Below are positions 1 through 7,454 of a stretch of 33,088 nucleotides of DNA, in pieces; position 1 is the first letter of the stretch, and each line of letters opens with the position of its first letter. The notes under the pieces were generated by a model. That model did no database searches and was not told the DNA's origin. It saw only the letters and a program-made list of their open reading frames with translations. The stretch covers positions 1 through 33,088 of the forward strand of contig DVFJ01000014.1 in NCBI GenBank assembly GCA_018713325.1, read 5' to 3'. This DNA comes from Candidatus Onthenecus intestinigallinarum (GTDB lineage Bacteria; Bacillota; Clostridia; Christensenellales; Aristaeellaceae). A program made the translations under genes and the position numbers.

Positions 1-42
1 ATGGCCCCCGCGCAAAAAGCGCGTCCGGATGCCCGCGCGCTC

Positions 43-71
43 TTGACAAAGGCTTGACAAAATTTTATAAT
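43..71 (+). promoter_or_regulatory. Sigma-A promoter of the sugar ABC operon
   Basis: TTGACA at 43-48 and TATAAT at 66-71 are both consensus, separated by 17 bp. A second TTGACA at 54-59 is only 6 bp from the -10 box and cannot serve it. The transcript would start near 78 and carry a leader of about 70 nt before the binding-protein gene. Confidence 0.85.
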
Positions 72-149
72 TTCACCAAAGGGACGGGCCCGGAATCGGG
101 CAGCCGTCCCACACACGGACGTCCCATTTGATGAAGGAGGTCGTTTTCC

Positions 150-1076
150 ATGAAGAAGATCCTCGCTCTGCTGCTCGCGCTCTCGCTCGCGCTTGGCGCG
201 ACGTGCGCCCTGGCCGACGATCAGCCGCTGGTGGAGATCATCCTGCCCGGCGCGACGCACGGCTGGACCGCCGCGGTCACCTACTTCGCCGACCAGATGG
301 CCGCCGAGATGGGCCTGAACTACAAGGTCATCAACAGCGCCGACCCCAACGAGCAGGCCGGCCAGCTGGAGCAGGCCATCACCGACGGCGCGGCGTGCGT
401 GGTCGTGCTCCCGCACAACGAGGAGCTCAACGACGCCGTGCAGATGGTGCTGGACGCGGGCATCCCGGTGGTCAACTTTGACCGCAAGCTCGACGCGCCC
501 GTCACCAGCTACGTCGCGGGCGACAACCGCTCCATGGGCGTCAACAGCGCGCACTACATCGCCGAGAAGCTGGACGGCCAGGGCAAGATCGTGGTGCTCA
601 CGTGCGTGTCCTCCGGCTCGGTCAACGACGACCGCCTCGGCGGCTTCCTGGAGACCATCGCCGATATCGCGCCGGACATCGAGATCCTCGGCCAGTATGA
701 CACCGGCACCTTCGCGCGCGAGGACGCGCTGACCGTCATGGCCGACGTGCTCATGGCCAACCCGCAGATCGACGCCGTCTTCTCCATGGACGACGAGACG
801 TCCATCGGCGCCTTGCAGGCCATTGAGGAGGCCGGCCGCACGGACATCCGCGCCATCACGGGCGGCGGCGGCTGCCAGGAGTACTTCGGCATGATGGAGG
901 GCAGCGACATCGCCATCTCCTCCGCGCTGTACAGCCCGGCCATGATCGAGCACTGCGTGGAGCTGGCCGCGCAGATCGTCTCCGGCCAGGAGGTCGACGC
1001 CCAGGTCATCATCGACGCCCAGATCGTCGACAAGGACAACGTCGCCGACTACCTCAACCCCGACAGCCCGTACTGA
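150..1076 (+). CDS. Sugar ABC transporter substrate-binding protein (RbsB-like)
   Basis: This 308-residue protein has the length and fold signature of periplasmic-binding-protein type 1 sugar receptors (ribose/galactose class). It starts with a signal peptide (MKK, then a Leu/Ala core to about residue 22, cleavage likely after CALA). No good lipobox is present, so lipid anchoring is not supported. Early lobe-1 features include the segment after VEIILPGATHGW and the IPVVNFDRK stretch typical of RbsB relatives. The start is set by GAAGGAGG at 133-140, about 9 nt before the ATG. It is the first gene of an operon with an ATPase and a permease of the CUT2 class. A hairpin with a T-rich tail separates it from the ATPase, which would favour excess binding protein. 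The sugar cannot be read from the sequence. Confidence 0.9.
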   Translation: MKKILALLLALSLALGATCALADDQPLVEIILPGATHGWTAAVTYFADQMAAEMGLNYKVINSADPNEQAGQLEQAITDGAACVVVLPHNEELNDAVQMVLDAGIPVVNFDRKLDAPVTSYVAGDNRSMGVNSAHYIAEKLDGQGKIVVLTCVSSGSVNDDRLGGFLETIADIAPDIEILGQYDTGTFAREDALTVMADVLMANPQIDAVFSMDDETSIGALQAIEEAGRTDIRAITGGGGCQEYFGMMEGSDIAISSALYSPAMIEHCVELAAQIVSGQEVDAQVIIDAQIVDKDNVADYLNPDSPY

Positions 1077-1089
1077 CGCGCGGGCGCTC

Positions 1090-1132
1090 GCCCCGGGCCG
1101 GGCCGTCCCGGTTCGGGGCTTCCTTTTCTTTT
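1090..1132 (+). terminator. Intergenic hairpin with T-rich tail (attenuator or partial terminator)
   Basis: GCCCCG (1090-1095) pairs with CGGGGC (1114-1119), and CCGGG (1098-1102) pairs with CCCGG (1107-1111) around a 4-nt loop. The tail TTCCTTTTCTTTT follows at once. It lies between the binding protein and its ATPase, so partial read-through is the likely mode. Confidence 0.7.
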
Positions 1133-1152
1133 GCCTCAGATGGGGGGATTCC

Positions 1153-2712
1153 ATGGCGTTGAAAAAGCCCAAAAAGCCCGGGCAGCAGCCCCTTGCGCTG
1201 CAGATGCGCGGCATTGAAAAGTCCTTTCACCGCAACGCGGTGCTGCGCGGCGTCGACCTGACGGTCCGCCGCGGCGAGATCCGCGCGCTGCTGGGTGAGA
1301 ACGGCGCGGGCAAGTCCACGCTGATGAACATCCTGGGCGGCATCGTGCCCATGGACGCGGGCGAGATCCTGCTGGATGGCAAGCCCGTGCGCATCGCCAG
1401 CGCGCGCGACGCCATCGACAACGGCATCGCGTTCATCCACCAGGAGCTCAACCTCGTGAGCGACCTGCGCGTATACGAAAACATCTTCCTCGGCTGCGAG
1501 CTGCGCCGCGGCCTGCGCCTGAACCACTGGGGCATGCGCGTGCAGACGAATCAGATCCTGCGGCATATGAAGCTGCCGCTCTCCGCCGACGCCCTCGTCG
1601 GCAACCTGGACGCCAGCTACAGGCAGGTCGTCGAGATCGCGCGCGCGCTGCGCCAGCACGCCCGCATCCTCATCATGGACGAGCCGACCACCTCCCTGAC
1701 GGATGTGGAGATCCACAGCGTGTTCAGGCTGCTGCGCACGCTGCGCGACCGCGGCATGGCCGTCCTCTTCATCTCGCACAAGCTGGGCGAGGTGCGGGCG
1801 CTGTGCGACACCTACACCGTGCTGCGCGACGGCGAGGTCGTCGCCTCGGGCGATGTGAAGGACGTCGACGAGCGCGACCTGGCCCGCTTCATGGTCGGGC
1901 GCGACGTCTCCGCCGCGGACGACTACGCCCCCCGCCCCCTGGGCGAGGAGGCGCTGCGCGTGGAGGCGTTCTCCTCCCCCCGCCGGTTCATCGACATCTC
2001 CTTCTCCATGCGCGCGGGCGAGATCGTGGGCTTCACCGGCCTGCTCGGCGACGGGCGCAGCGAGCTGTTCTCCGCCATCTTCGGCTGCGACCCGCACGTC
2101 ACCGGCAGCATGTTCGTCGGGGGCCGGCGCGTGCGCGTGCGCTCCACCGAGCAGGCGCTGCGCCTGGGCATCGGCTACGTGCCGCGCAACCGCAAGGAGA
2201 ACGGCATCGTCAAGGACATGAGCATCCTGCACAACGCCTCGCTCGTCACGCTGCGCAGCCTGCGCCGCCGCCACCGCCCCGGGCTGGATCTGCGCCTGGA
2301 GCGCGAGCGCTTCGCCCGCCGCGCGCAGGAGATGCGCATCCGCATGGGCTCCATGGACGACGCGATCACCAGCCTGTCGGGCGGCAACCAGCAGAAGGTC
2401 GTGCTCGCCAAGTGGCTGGACGCAAACCCGCGCGTCATGATCTTTGACAACCCGACCCAGGGCGTCGACGTGGGCGCCAAGGAGGAGATCTACGCGCTCA
2501 TCCGCGGCCTGGCCGCCTCGGGCGTGGCCGTGGCGGTGCTCTCCAGCGAGGCGCAGGAGATCATCCGCCTGTGCGACCGCACGTTCGTGCTCTACCATGG
2601 GCTCATTCAGGACGAGCTGCCCCGCGAGCGCATGACCGAGGAGAACATCATGCTGTTGGCCACCGGCGGAGACCTGGCCGGCGCGCAGGACGTTGTGGGA
2701 GGGAACGACTGA
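1153..2712 (+). CDS. Sugar ABC transporter ATP-binding protein (RbsA/MglA-like)
   Basis: This is the double-cassette ATPase that powers CUT2 sugar import, 519 residues, the usual family length. In the first cassette the Walker A motif is GENGAGKST (residues 48-56), the Q-loop Gln is near 97, and Walker B is ILIMDEP (172-178). The second cassette has a degenerate Walker A (GLLGDGRSE, about 296-304), as is normal for the family, an intact signature LSGGNQQ (408-414) and a Walker B ending FDNPTQGVD, where Asn433 replaces the usual Glu. A G-rich ribosome binding site precedes the ATG. The stop codon overlaps the permease start by one base, which indicates translational coupling. The closest named relatives are RbsA, MglA and XylG; the sequence does not identify the substrate. 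Confidence 0.93.
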   Translation: MALKKPKKPGQQPLALQMRGIEKSFHRNAVLRGVDLTVRRGEIRALLGENGAGKSTLMNILGGIVPMDAGEILLDGKPVRIASARDAIDNGIAFIHQELNLVSDLRVYENIFLGCELRRGLRLNHWGMRVQTNQILRHMKLPLSADALVGNLDASYRQVVEIARALRQHARILIMDEPTTSLTDVEIHSVFRLLRTLRDRGMAVLFISHKLGEVRALCDTYTVLRDGEVVASGDVKDVDERDLARFMVGRDVSAADDYAPRPLGEEALRVEAFSSPRRFIDISFSMRAGEIVGFTGLLGDGRSELFSAIFGCDPHVTGSMFVGGRRVRVRSTEQALRLGIGYVPRNRKENGIVKDMSILHNASLVTLRSLRRRHRPGLDLRLERERFARRAQEMRIRMGSMDDAITSLSGGNQQKVVLAKWLDANPRVMIFDNPTQGVDVGAKEEIYALIRGLAASGVAVAVLSSEAQEIIRLCDRTFVLYHGLIQDELPRERMTEENIMLLATGGDLAGAQDVVGGND

Positions 2713-3755
2713 TGCAAGCGACGAACGCCCCGCGCATCCGGGGCCGGCTGCGCCGGCTCTGGCGCGAAAACCCCTATTTCAGCACCGGCATGGCGCTGGC
2801 GCTGCTGCTCATCGTCATGACCGGCGTGCTCGTGTGGAAGAACGACTTTGACTCCTTCGCGGCCTTCGGCCGCTCCTGGGTCTCCAACTGCGTCAACATC
2901 TGCCGCAACAACGCCGTCGTGGGCATCATCGCCCTGGGCATGACGCTGGTCATCCTCACCGGCGGCATCGACCTGGCCGTCGGCTCCACGATGGTCGGCA
3001 TGGGCACCATCCTGCTCGTGCTCATGGATACGGGCAAGGCCGGCGTGCTCGGCGCGCTGGGCATCGCCGGCATCCCCGCCATCCTCATCGCCTGCGCGGC
3101 GTGCATGGCCTGCGGCGCGGGCGCCGGCGCGCTCATCGGCGTGGGCGTCACCAAGGGGCGCATTCCCCCGTTCATCGTGACCCTCGGCGCGATGAACATC
3201 ATCCGCTCGCTCGCCCAGCACTTCATGCAGGGCCGCGCCGCCCCCGCCGTGCCCGACGCGTTCAAGCTGCTGAGCAACCAGGTCGTGCTCGGACAGCGCA
3301 TCCTGCCCGTCGTCTACTGGCTCGTGCTGGCGCTGCTGCTGCACTGGGTCAGCCGCAATACCGCCTTCGGCCGCCACGTCTACGCCGTGGGCTCCAACGC
3401 GCGCACGACCCGCCTGTCGGGCATCAACGTCGACCGCGTGCTCGTGAAGGTCTATGCGCTCGAGGGCCTGCTCATCGGCATCGCCGCCATCGTCGAGAGC
3501 GCGCGCATGGGCTCCATGAACACCGCCAACGCCGGCCAGGGCTACGAGCTGGACGCCATCGCCGCCGTCGTCGTGGGCGGCACGCGCATGAGCGGCGGGC
3601 GCGGCTCCATCCTCTCCACGGTGATCGGCATGCTCATCATCGGCGTGATGAACACGCTGCTCAACCTGCTGGGCGTGCCCCCGTTCCTGCGCGCCGCGTT
3701 CAAGGGCGCGATCATCATCCTGGCGGTGCTGCTGCAGCGCAAGGACGCCGAGTGA
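2712..3755 (+). CDS. Sugar ABC transporter permease (RbsC-like)
   Basis: This polytopic membrane protein of 347 residues forms the channel of the CUT2 importer encoded with the two preceding genes. It shows the family hallmarks: GMTLVILTGGIDLAVGS in an early transmembrane segment, a central loop ending GRIPPFIVTLG, the segment RHVYAVGSNARTTRLSGI, and a late motif AVVVGGTRMSGGRGS. The ATG at 2712 shares its A with the TGA stop of the ATPase gene, so this start is preferred over upstream in-frame codons. A terminator hairpin follows at 3770-3799, making this the last gene of a three-gene operon. Confidence 0.93.
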   Translation: MQATNAPRIRGRLRRLWRENPYFSTGMALALLLIVMTGVLVWKNDFDSFAAFGRSWVSNCVNICRNNAVVGIIALGMTLVILTGGIDLAVGSTMVGMGTILLVLMDTGKAGVLGALGIAGIPAILIACAACMACGAGAGALIGVGVTKGRIPPFIVTLGAMNIIRSLAQHFMQGRAAPAVPDAFKLLSNQVVLGQRILPVVYWLVLALLLHWVSRNTAFGRHVYAVGSNARTTRLSGINVDRVLVKVYALEGLLIGIAAIVESARMGSMNTANAGQGYELDAIAAVVVGGTRMSGGRGSILSTVIGMLIIGVMNTLLNLLGVPPFLRAAFKGAIIILAVLLQRKDAE

Positions 3756-3769
3756 CCCGCACAGACAGA

Positions 3770-3799
3770 CCGGAGGGCATGCGCCGCTCCGGCCTTTTT
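3770..3799 (+). terminator. Intrinsic terminator of the sugar ABC operon
   Basis: CCGGAG (3770-3775) pairs with CTCCGG (3787-3792), followed by CC and five T (3795-3799). It ends the operon 15 bp after the permease stop. Confidence 0.8.
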
Positions 3800-3842
3800 G
3801 CAGGGACTGGCAGATATTGCATGCGCGTTTTGTGCAAAGGGC

Positions 3843-3872
3843 TTGCGCCGCGCCGCCCGCGGATGGTATACT
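3843..3872 (+). promoter_or_regulatory. Promoter of the small gene at 3927
   Basis: TTGCGC (3843-3848) and TATACT (3867-3872) are separated by 18 bp. TTGCGC recurs as a -35 box in several promoters of this window. Confidence 0.65.
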
Positions 3873-3926
3873 GAAACGGATACCCACCGTACGGCCAACC
3901 GGCCGCGCGCGAAAGGAGCGATCCCC

Positions 3927-4307
3927 TTGCAAACCATCGAGACGGACAAGACGGTCGTCAACGTGCTGGTCTGGCCGTCAGACCGGCCATGGACCGGGCG
4001 CTATGCCACCAGCGGCACGGTGGAGGACGGGCGCTGCACGCTCGTGCTGACCGAGCGCGTCTTTCGCGACCCCAAACGCGCCAACGCGGCCTATCGCCGC
4101 TTTGCGCGGCGCATGGAGCGCGCCGGGCTGCAGCCGCCCAACGTCGTCTTTCATGAGATGACCTCCGAGGCGTCCAAGGGGCTGTTCTGCGTGCTCTCGC
4201 CGCGCCAGTCGCTGTTCAACACCGCGTGCCCGCCCGGCCCGGTCAGCCTGCTGGACGTGGGCAGCGACGAGCGGCGCATGGTCATGGGCATGGTGCGCAC
4301 GCCCTAA
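3927..4307 (+). CDS. Small protein of unknown function
   Basis: This 126-residue protein starts at a TTG codon placed 8 nt after the strong ribosome binding site AAAGGAG (3912-3918). No in-frame ATG fits as well. I do not recognise a family. It has no signal peptide or membrane segment and appears cytosolic. It is rich in Arg in the middle (residues about 45-70, including RRFARRMERAG) and is followed by a short hydrophobic segment and a Pro/Gly-rich stretch. A promoter lies just upstream, so it is a single-gene unit. Its TAA stop shares two bases with the stop codon of the convergent gene, so the two transcripts must overlap. Codon use resembles its neighbours. Confidence 0.65.
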   Translation: MQTIETDKTVVNVLVWPSDRPWTGRYATSGTVEDGRCTLVLTERVFRDPKRANAAYRRFARRMERAGLQPPNVVFHEMTSEASKGLFCVLSPRQSLFNTACPPGPVSLLDVGSDERRMVMGMVRTP

Positions 4308-5710
4308 TATTCGCGCCGCACCACCAGCAGCAGCCCCAGGCCCGTGGCCGCCAGCAGCACCGCCGCCCACAGCATCGCCTGCCAGTCGCCCTTCGTCGCG
4401 CCCAGGAACGTGGGCGTCTCCAGCGTCACCTGCGCCACGTTGCTGATGCCCGGCGTCTGCGCGCCCGCGCGGTAGGTGCCGAACAGCCCCAGCAGCCGCT
4501 CGCGCTCGCCGCCCGGCAGCGCCTGCGCCTGCACCACAAACTCAATCCGCTCCGCCGCCGGGATGGGCTGGCCGTCGCCGCCCGTCGCGGCGGCGTCCAT
4601 GTGCACCTGCCAGCTGACCGTATCGCCCGCAATCTTGCCCGACAGGCCGCGCGTCACCAGCCGCGCCACGCGCAGCCCCTCCGGCAGCGCCGCCTGCAGC
4701 GTCACATCCGCCGCGGCCGCGCCCGCGTTCTCCAGCACGAGCGCCACGGTCATCTCCTCGCCCGGCGACAGCCGCTCCGCGTCGCAGACCGTCTGCAGCG
4801 TCAGCAGCGGGCCCGACACCGTCAGCCGCTTGGGCGGCAGCTTCTCCCCGTCCGCCACGACCTCGCCCACCAGCAGCCGCCGGCCGCTCTTCACGCCGTC
4901 CAGCGCGTCTGCCGCCACCTGCACCCGCGCCACGCCCACCGCGTAGCCCGGCCGCAGCAGCGCCCCGTCCGCATACGCCGCCGCCGGCACGCGCACATCC
5001 CACACGAGCGCGCCGTCCTCCACGCGCGCCGCGCCCGGCATGTCCAGCGCCTGCGCGATCAGCCCCTCCGGCAGCGACAGGCGCACCTGCGTCTCCCCCG
5101 CCGCCGGGCCGCGGTTCGCGCACAGCACCGTGTACAGCACCTCGCCCTCCGGGTGCGCCGTGTCCGCGCTCGCGTTCACCTGCACGCTCACCCGCGGCGA
5201 GCACAGCCGCAGCGCCTTCGCGTCCTGGTACAGCCGGCTGTCCCGGCTCAGCGTCACGATCGCGTCCGCCGTGCGCAGGCCCTCCTCGCCGCCCGCCGCC
5301 TCGAGCGCCGTCAGTGTCCAGGTCATGCGCGTGCGCGACGGGATCACCGCGCCCGCCGCATCCAGCGTCGCGGGCGGCAGCTCGCCCGCCCACTGCGCCG
5401 CGTCGCCCCCGACCTCAAAGCAGCCCTCCGTCAGGTCCAGCCGCAGCGTCGCATCAAGCGCCCACAGGTATGGATTCTCGATCACCGCCTCGAGCGTCGC
5501 CGTCTCGCCGTCCTGCAGCGTCAGCCGGTCCGCCTCGAGCACGAGCGACAGGTCCCGCGCGCCGCTCTGGCGCAGCGCCTCCACATAGCGCGCAAGGCCC
5601 GCCTGCGTATCGGCCCACACGCGCGCCCAGTCCAGCCCCTCGCCGTGCGCGCGCAGCGGCAAGAGCGCCAGCAGCAGCAAAAGGGCCGCCCGACGGATGC
5701 ATCTTCTCAC
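4304..5710 (-). CDS. Exported membrane-anchored protein with DUF11-like repeats
   Basis: This 468-residue protein has an N-terminal signal sequence (MRRCIRRAALLLLLALLPL, cleavage near RAHGEG) and a C-terminal transmembrane anchor (about residues 445-465) ending in RREY, so most of it faces outside. The body looks like successive beta-sandwich modules. Segments such as GEEMTVALVLENAGAAAADV followed by LPEGLRV, and GEVLYTVLCANRG followed by LPEGLIA, match the pattern of the DUF11/CARDB conserved repeat in Gram-positive surface proteins. There is no LPXTG motif. The start is a GTG codon preceded by GAGGAGGGG on the minus strand. The preceding gene on the same strand encodes a degenerate GGDEF protein 74 bp away. 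A structural or adhesive envelope role is inferred. Confidence 0.75.
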   Translation of the reverse strand: MRRCIRRAALLLLLALLPLRAHGEGLDWARVWADTQAGLARYVEALRQSGARDLSLVLEADRLTLQDGETATLEAVIENPYLWALDATLRLDLTEGCFEVGGDAAQWAGELPPATLDAAGAVIPSRTRMTWTLTALEAAGGEEGLRTADAIVTLSRDSRLYQDAKALRLCSPRVSVQVNASADTAHPEGEVLYTVLCANRGPAAGETQVRLSLPEGLIAQALDMPGAARVEDGALVWDVRVPAAAYADGALLRPGYAVGVARVQVAADALDGVKSGRRLLVGEVVADGEKLPPKRLTVSGPLLTLQTVCDAERLSPGEEMTVALVLENAGAAAADVTLQAALPEGLRVARLVTRGLSGKIAGDTVSWQVHMDAAATGGDGQPIPAAERIEFVVQAQALPGGERERLLGLFGTYRAGAQTPGISNVAQVTLETPTFLGATKGDWQAMLWAAVLLAATGLGLLLVVRREY

Positions 5711-5784
5711 CTTGATCCCCTCCTCATGGCATTAGCATGCCATGGCGGGGACGGTTTATGCAGCCGTGGACGGCCTTTGCGCCT

Positions 5785-6663
5785 TCAGCGCAGCACGTCG
5801 TGACAGATCGTATTGCCGCCGCCCTGGCGCGCGCGGCGCAGCGCGGCCTGCGAGCGGGCCAGGGTCGAGCCCCAGTTCTGATCGCCGCCGAGCACCAGCG
5901 ACACGCCGATGGACAGCGTCGAGTGGCAGGGCGGCATCTCGCCGAAGAACTGCGCCTCCACGCCCGCGCGCAGCGCCTCGCAGCGCATGAGCGCATCCTT
6001 CAGGCTGATGGCGCTGAGCACCAGCAGCAGCGCGTCGCCCTCCCAGCGGGCGACCAGGTCGCTCTTGCGCGTGTGCCCGTCCACATACTGCCCCAGCGCG
6101 ACGAGGAATTTCTCCGCCGTGTCGCGCCCGTTCAGCTTGCGCAGCGCGGGCAGGTCGTCCGGATACAGCAGCGCGAACGCCGCCGTCGCGCCCCCGTCCA
6201 GCAGCGCCTCGGCGCTCAGCTGCATGAAGCGCGGATAGTTCGCGTCCAGCCAGCCGGTCATGGCCGCCTGCGTCAGAAACCCGGTCGCCGGGTCCACAAA
6301 CGCCGCGGTGCGCAGCTCCGCATACGCCCGGCGCAGCTTCGCCTGCTCGCTGAGCAGCTGCTCGCGCGCCGCGCGCAGCCGCCGCTCGTTCTCCTGCCGC
6401 TCCCGGTCGCTCCGGCGCCGCCCGGCGCGCAGCGCCGCGTACGCCGCCGCCAGCAGCGCCGCCGCCAGCAGCAGCAGCGACAGCCCGAACTGCAGCAGCA
6501 CCGGCCGCAGCGCGTCCGGCAGCGCTTCCGCCGCGCCCGCCGCGACCGCGCCGCGCACGAGCACAAAGATGCGCTGGCTGAAGAAAAACACGTCCAGCGC
6601 AAACCCGAGCGCGAAGACCGCCAGCGTCAGCGCGAGCGGGCGGCCGATGCGCGTCCTTTGCAT
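5785..6663 (-). CDS. Membrane protein with degenerate GGDEF domain
   Basis: This 292-residue protein has two transmembrane segments (about 8-36 and 55-78), a charged helical linker (82-120) and a C-terminal domain (122-285) that follows the diguanylate cyclase fold. TGFLTQAAM stands for the usual TGLxNR, HSTLSIGVS for the late SIG motif, and ARSQAALRRARQGGGN for the ADxALYxAKxxGxN helix. The active-site segment reads RWEGDALLLVL (206-216) instead of RYGGDEF, so the signature is lost and cyclase activity is unlikely. It may be a receptor or structural remnant. The start follows GAGGAGGAG. A promoter lies at 6708-6736. A c-di-GMP riboswitch elsewhere in the window shows that this organism uses the messenger. 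Confidence 0.8.
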   Translation of the reverse strand: MQRTRIGRPLALTLAVFALGFALDVFFFSQRIFVLVRGAVAAGAAEALPDALRPVLLQFGLSLLLLAAALLAAAYAALRAGRRRSDRERQENERRLRAAREQLLSEQAKLRRAYAELRTAAFVDPATGFLTQAAMTGWLDANYPRFMQLSAEALLDGGATAAFALLYPDDLPALRKLNGRDTAEKFLVALGQYVDGHTRKSDLVARWEGDALLLVLSAISLKDALMRCEALRAGVEAQFFGEMPPCHSTLSIGVSLVLGGDQNWGSTLARSQAALRRARQGGGNTICHDVLR

Positions 6664-6707
6664 GCTGCTCTCCTCCTCTGCCGGCCCGGCGGCATGTGTC
6701 GGATTTT

Positions 6708-6736
6708 ACTTTAGCGTATCGCGCGCCATTTGTCAA
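6708..6736 (-). promoter_or_regulatory. Promoter of the degenerate GGDEF gene
   Basis: On the minus strand, TTGACA (6736-6731) and TAAAGT (6713-6708) are 17 bp apart. The -35 box is directly adjacent to the hairpin at 6737-6768. Confidence 0.6.
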
Positions 6737-6768
6737 GCGGGGCCCCGGCGCATCCGCCGGAGCCCCGC
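6737..6768. terminator. GC-rich hairpin after the HD-domain gene
   Basis: A GCGGGGC arm pairs with GCCCCGC, continued by CCGGCG with CGCCGG around a 4-nt loop. On the plus strand four T follow. On the minus strand, the direction of the HD gene, only TTGAC follows. It sits 13 bp after the HD-gene stop and probably ends that transcript. Confidence 0.5.
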
Positions 6769-6781
6769 TTTTGCCTGCGCC

Positions 6782-7288
6782 TCAGCGGCGCGCGTAGGCC
6801 ACCCGCCTGCGCGCCGCCAGGCGGCGGCGCAGCTGCGCGGGCGTGAACTGGCTGGCGACCTCGACCGTCGCGCAGACCTTGTCCGAAAACGTGACCACAA
6901 AGCTCTCCGCATAGCGCGGCAGCGTGTAGCCCAGCGGGAACATGTGGCTCTCGATGATGTTCTCCTCCCGCGGCGTCAGCGTGAAGTACTGCCGCGCGTT
7001 TTGCAGCGCCACCAGCGGATGCCGGTGCGCGTGGTTGCCGCAGGTCGGGCCGCTCACGTGCCAGTCGTAGAAGAACAGGTCGTGCAGCAGGCCGCCCCGC
7101 GCCGCCTCCCGCGCGCGCAGGCCCAGCCGCGCCGCGATGCGAAAGCTCATATACGCCACGTACAGGCTGTGGTCCAGCCGCGACACGCTGCCATGCTGCT
7201 GGTAATCGCCCAGCGCCTGCACCTTCGGGTGCGCGAGCAGGTCCTCCGTCTCGCGCAGGAACGCCTCGAATGAATCGTCTCTGGACAA
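6782..7288 (-). CDS. HD-domain phosphohydrolase-like protein
   Basis: This 168-residue cytosolic protein belongs to the HD superfamily of metal-dependent phosphohydrolases. A metal-binding pattern is visible: His40 in RLDHSLYVAY, the His-Asp doublet at 69-70 in GGLLHDLFFYDW, further His residues near 85-90 and 115, and Asp136 in VTFSDKVCA. I prefer the TTG start because AAGGGGTGAT lies about 8 nt before it. The ATG seven codons upstream (7309) has no ribosome binding site and would include that site as coding sequence. The size suggests a stand-alone HD hydrolase rather than an HD-GYP or RelA-type enzyme. The substrate is unknown. The gene is divergent from the flavoprotein gene at 7455. Confidence 0.8.
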   Translation of the reverse strand: MSRDDSFEAFLRETEDLLAHPKVQALGDYQQHGSVSRLDHSLYVAYMSFRIAARLGLRAREAARGGLLHDLFFYDWHVSGPTCGNHAHRHPLVALQNARQYFTLTPREENIIESHMFPLGYTLPRYAESFVVTFSDKVCATVEVASQFTPAQLRRRLAARRRVAYARR

Positions 7289-7345
7289 CGGTATCACCCC
7301 TTCACGCATTCAACGCGGCAGACCCGCGTTTTCTTCCCGCCCGCC

Positions 7346-7374
7346 TTGCGCGCAGCGCGTCCGTCTGCTACACT
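7346..7374 (+). promoter_or_regulatory. Promoter of the thioredoxin-reductase-like gene
   Basis: TTGCGC (7346-7351) and TACACT (7369-7374) are 17 bp apart, 80 bp before the start codon. Confidence 0.6.
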
Positions 7375-7454
7375 GTGGGGGGATATCTCTATCATAGCAC
7401 AAACGGGGCGCGAAAACACGCCCATGCGCAAAAAATTCTCGGGAGGGATCCGCA

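Noticed and set aside
54-59. Second TTGACA as the -35 box
   Set aside because: It is only 6 bp from the TATAAT; the TTGACA at 43-48 has the correct 17-bp spacing.
3101-3874. Overlapping 257-codon frame in the permease gene
   Set aside because: It is an out-of-frame Arg-rich shadow of the RbsC-like gene and crosses the terminator.
7289-7309. ATG at 7309 as the HD gene start
   Set aside because: It has no ribosome binding site upstream, while a strong one lies between it and the TTG at 7288.
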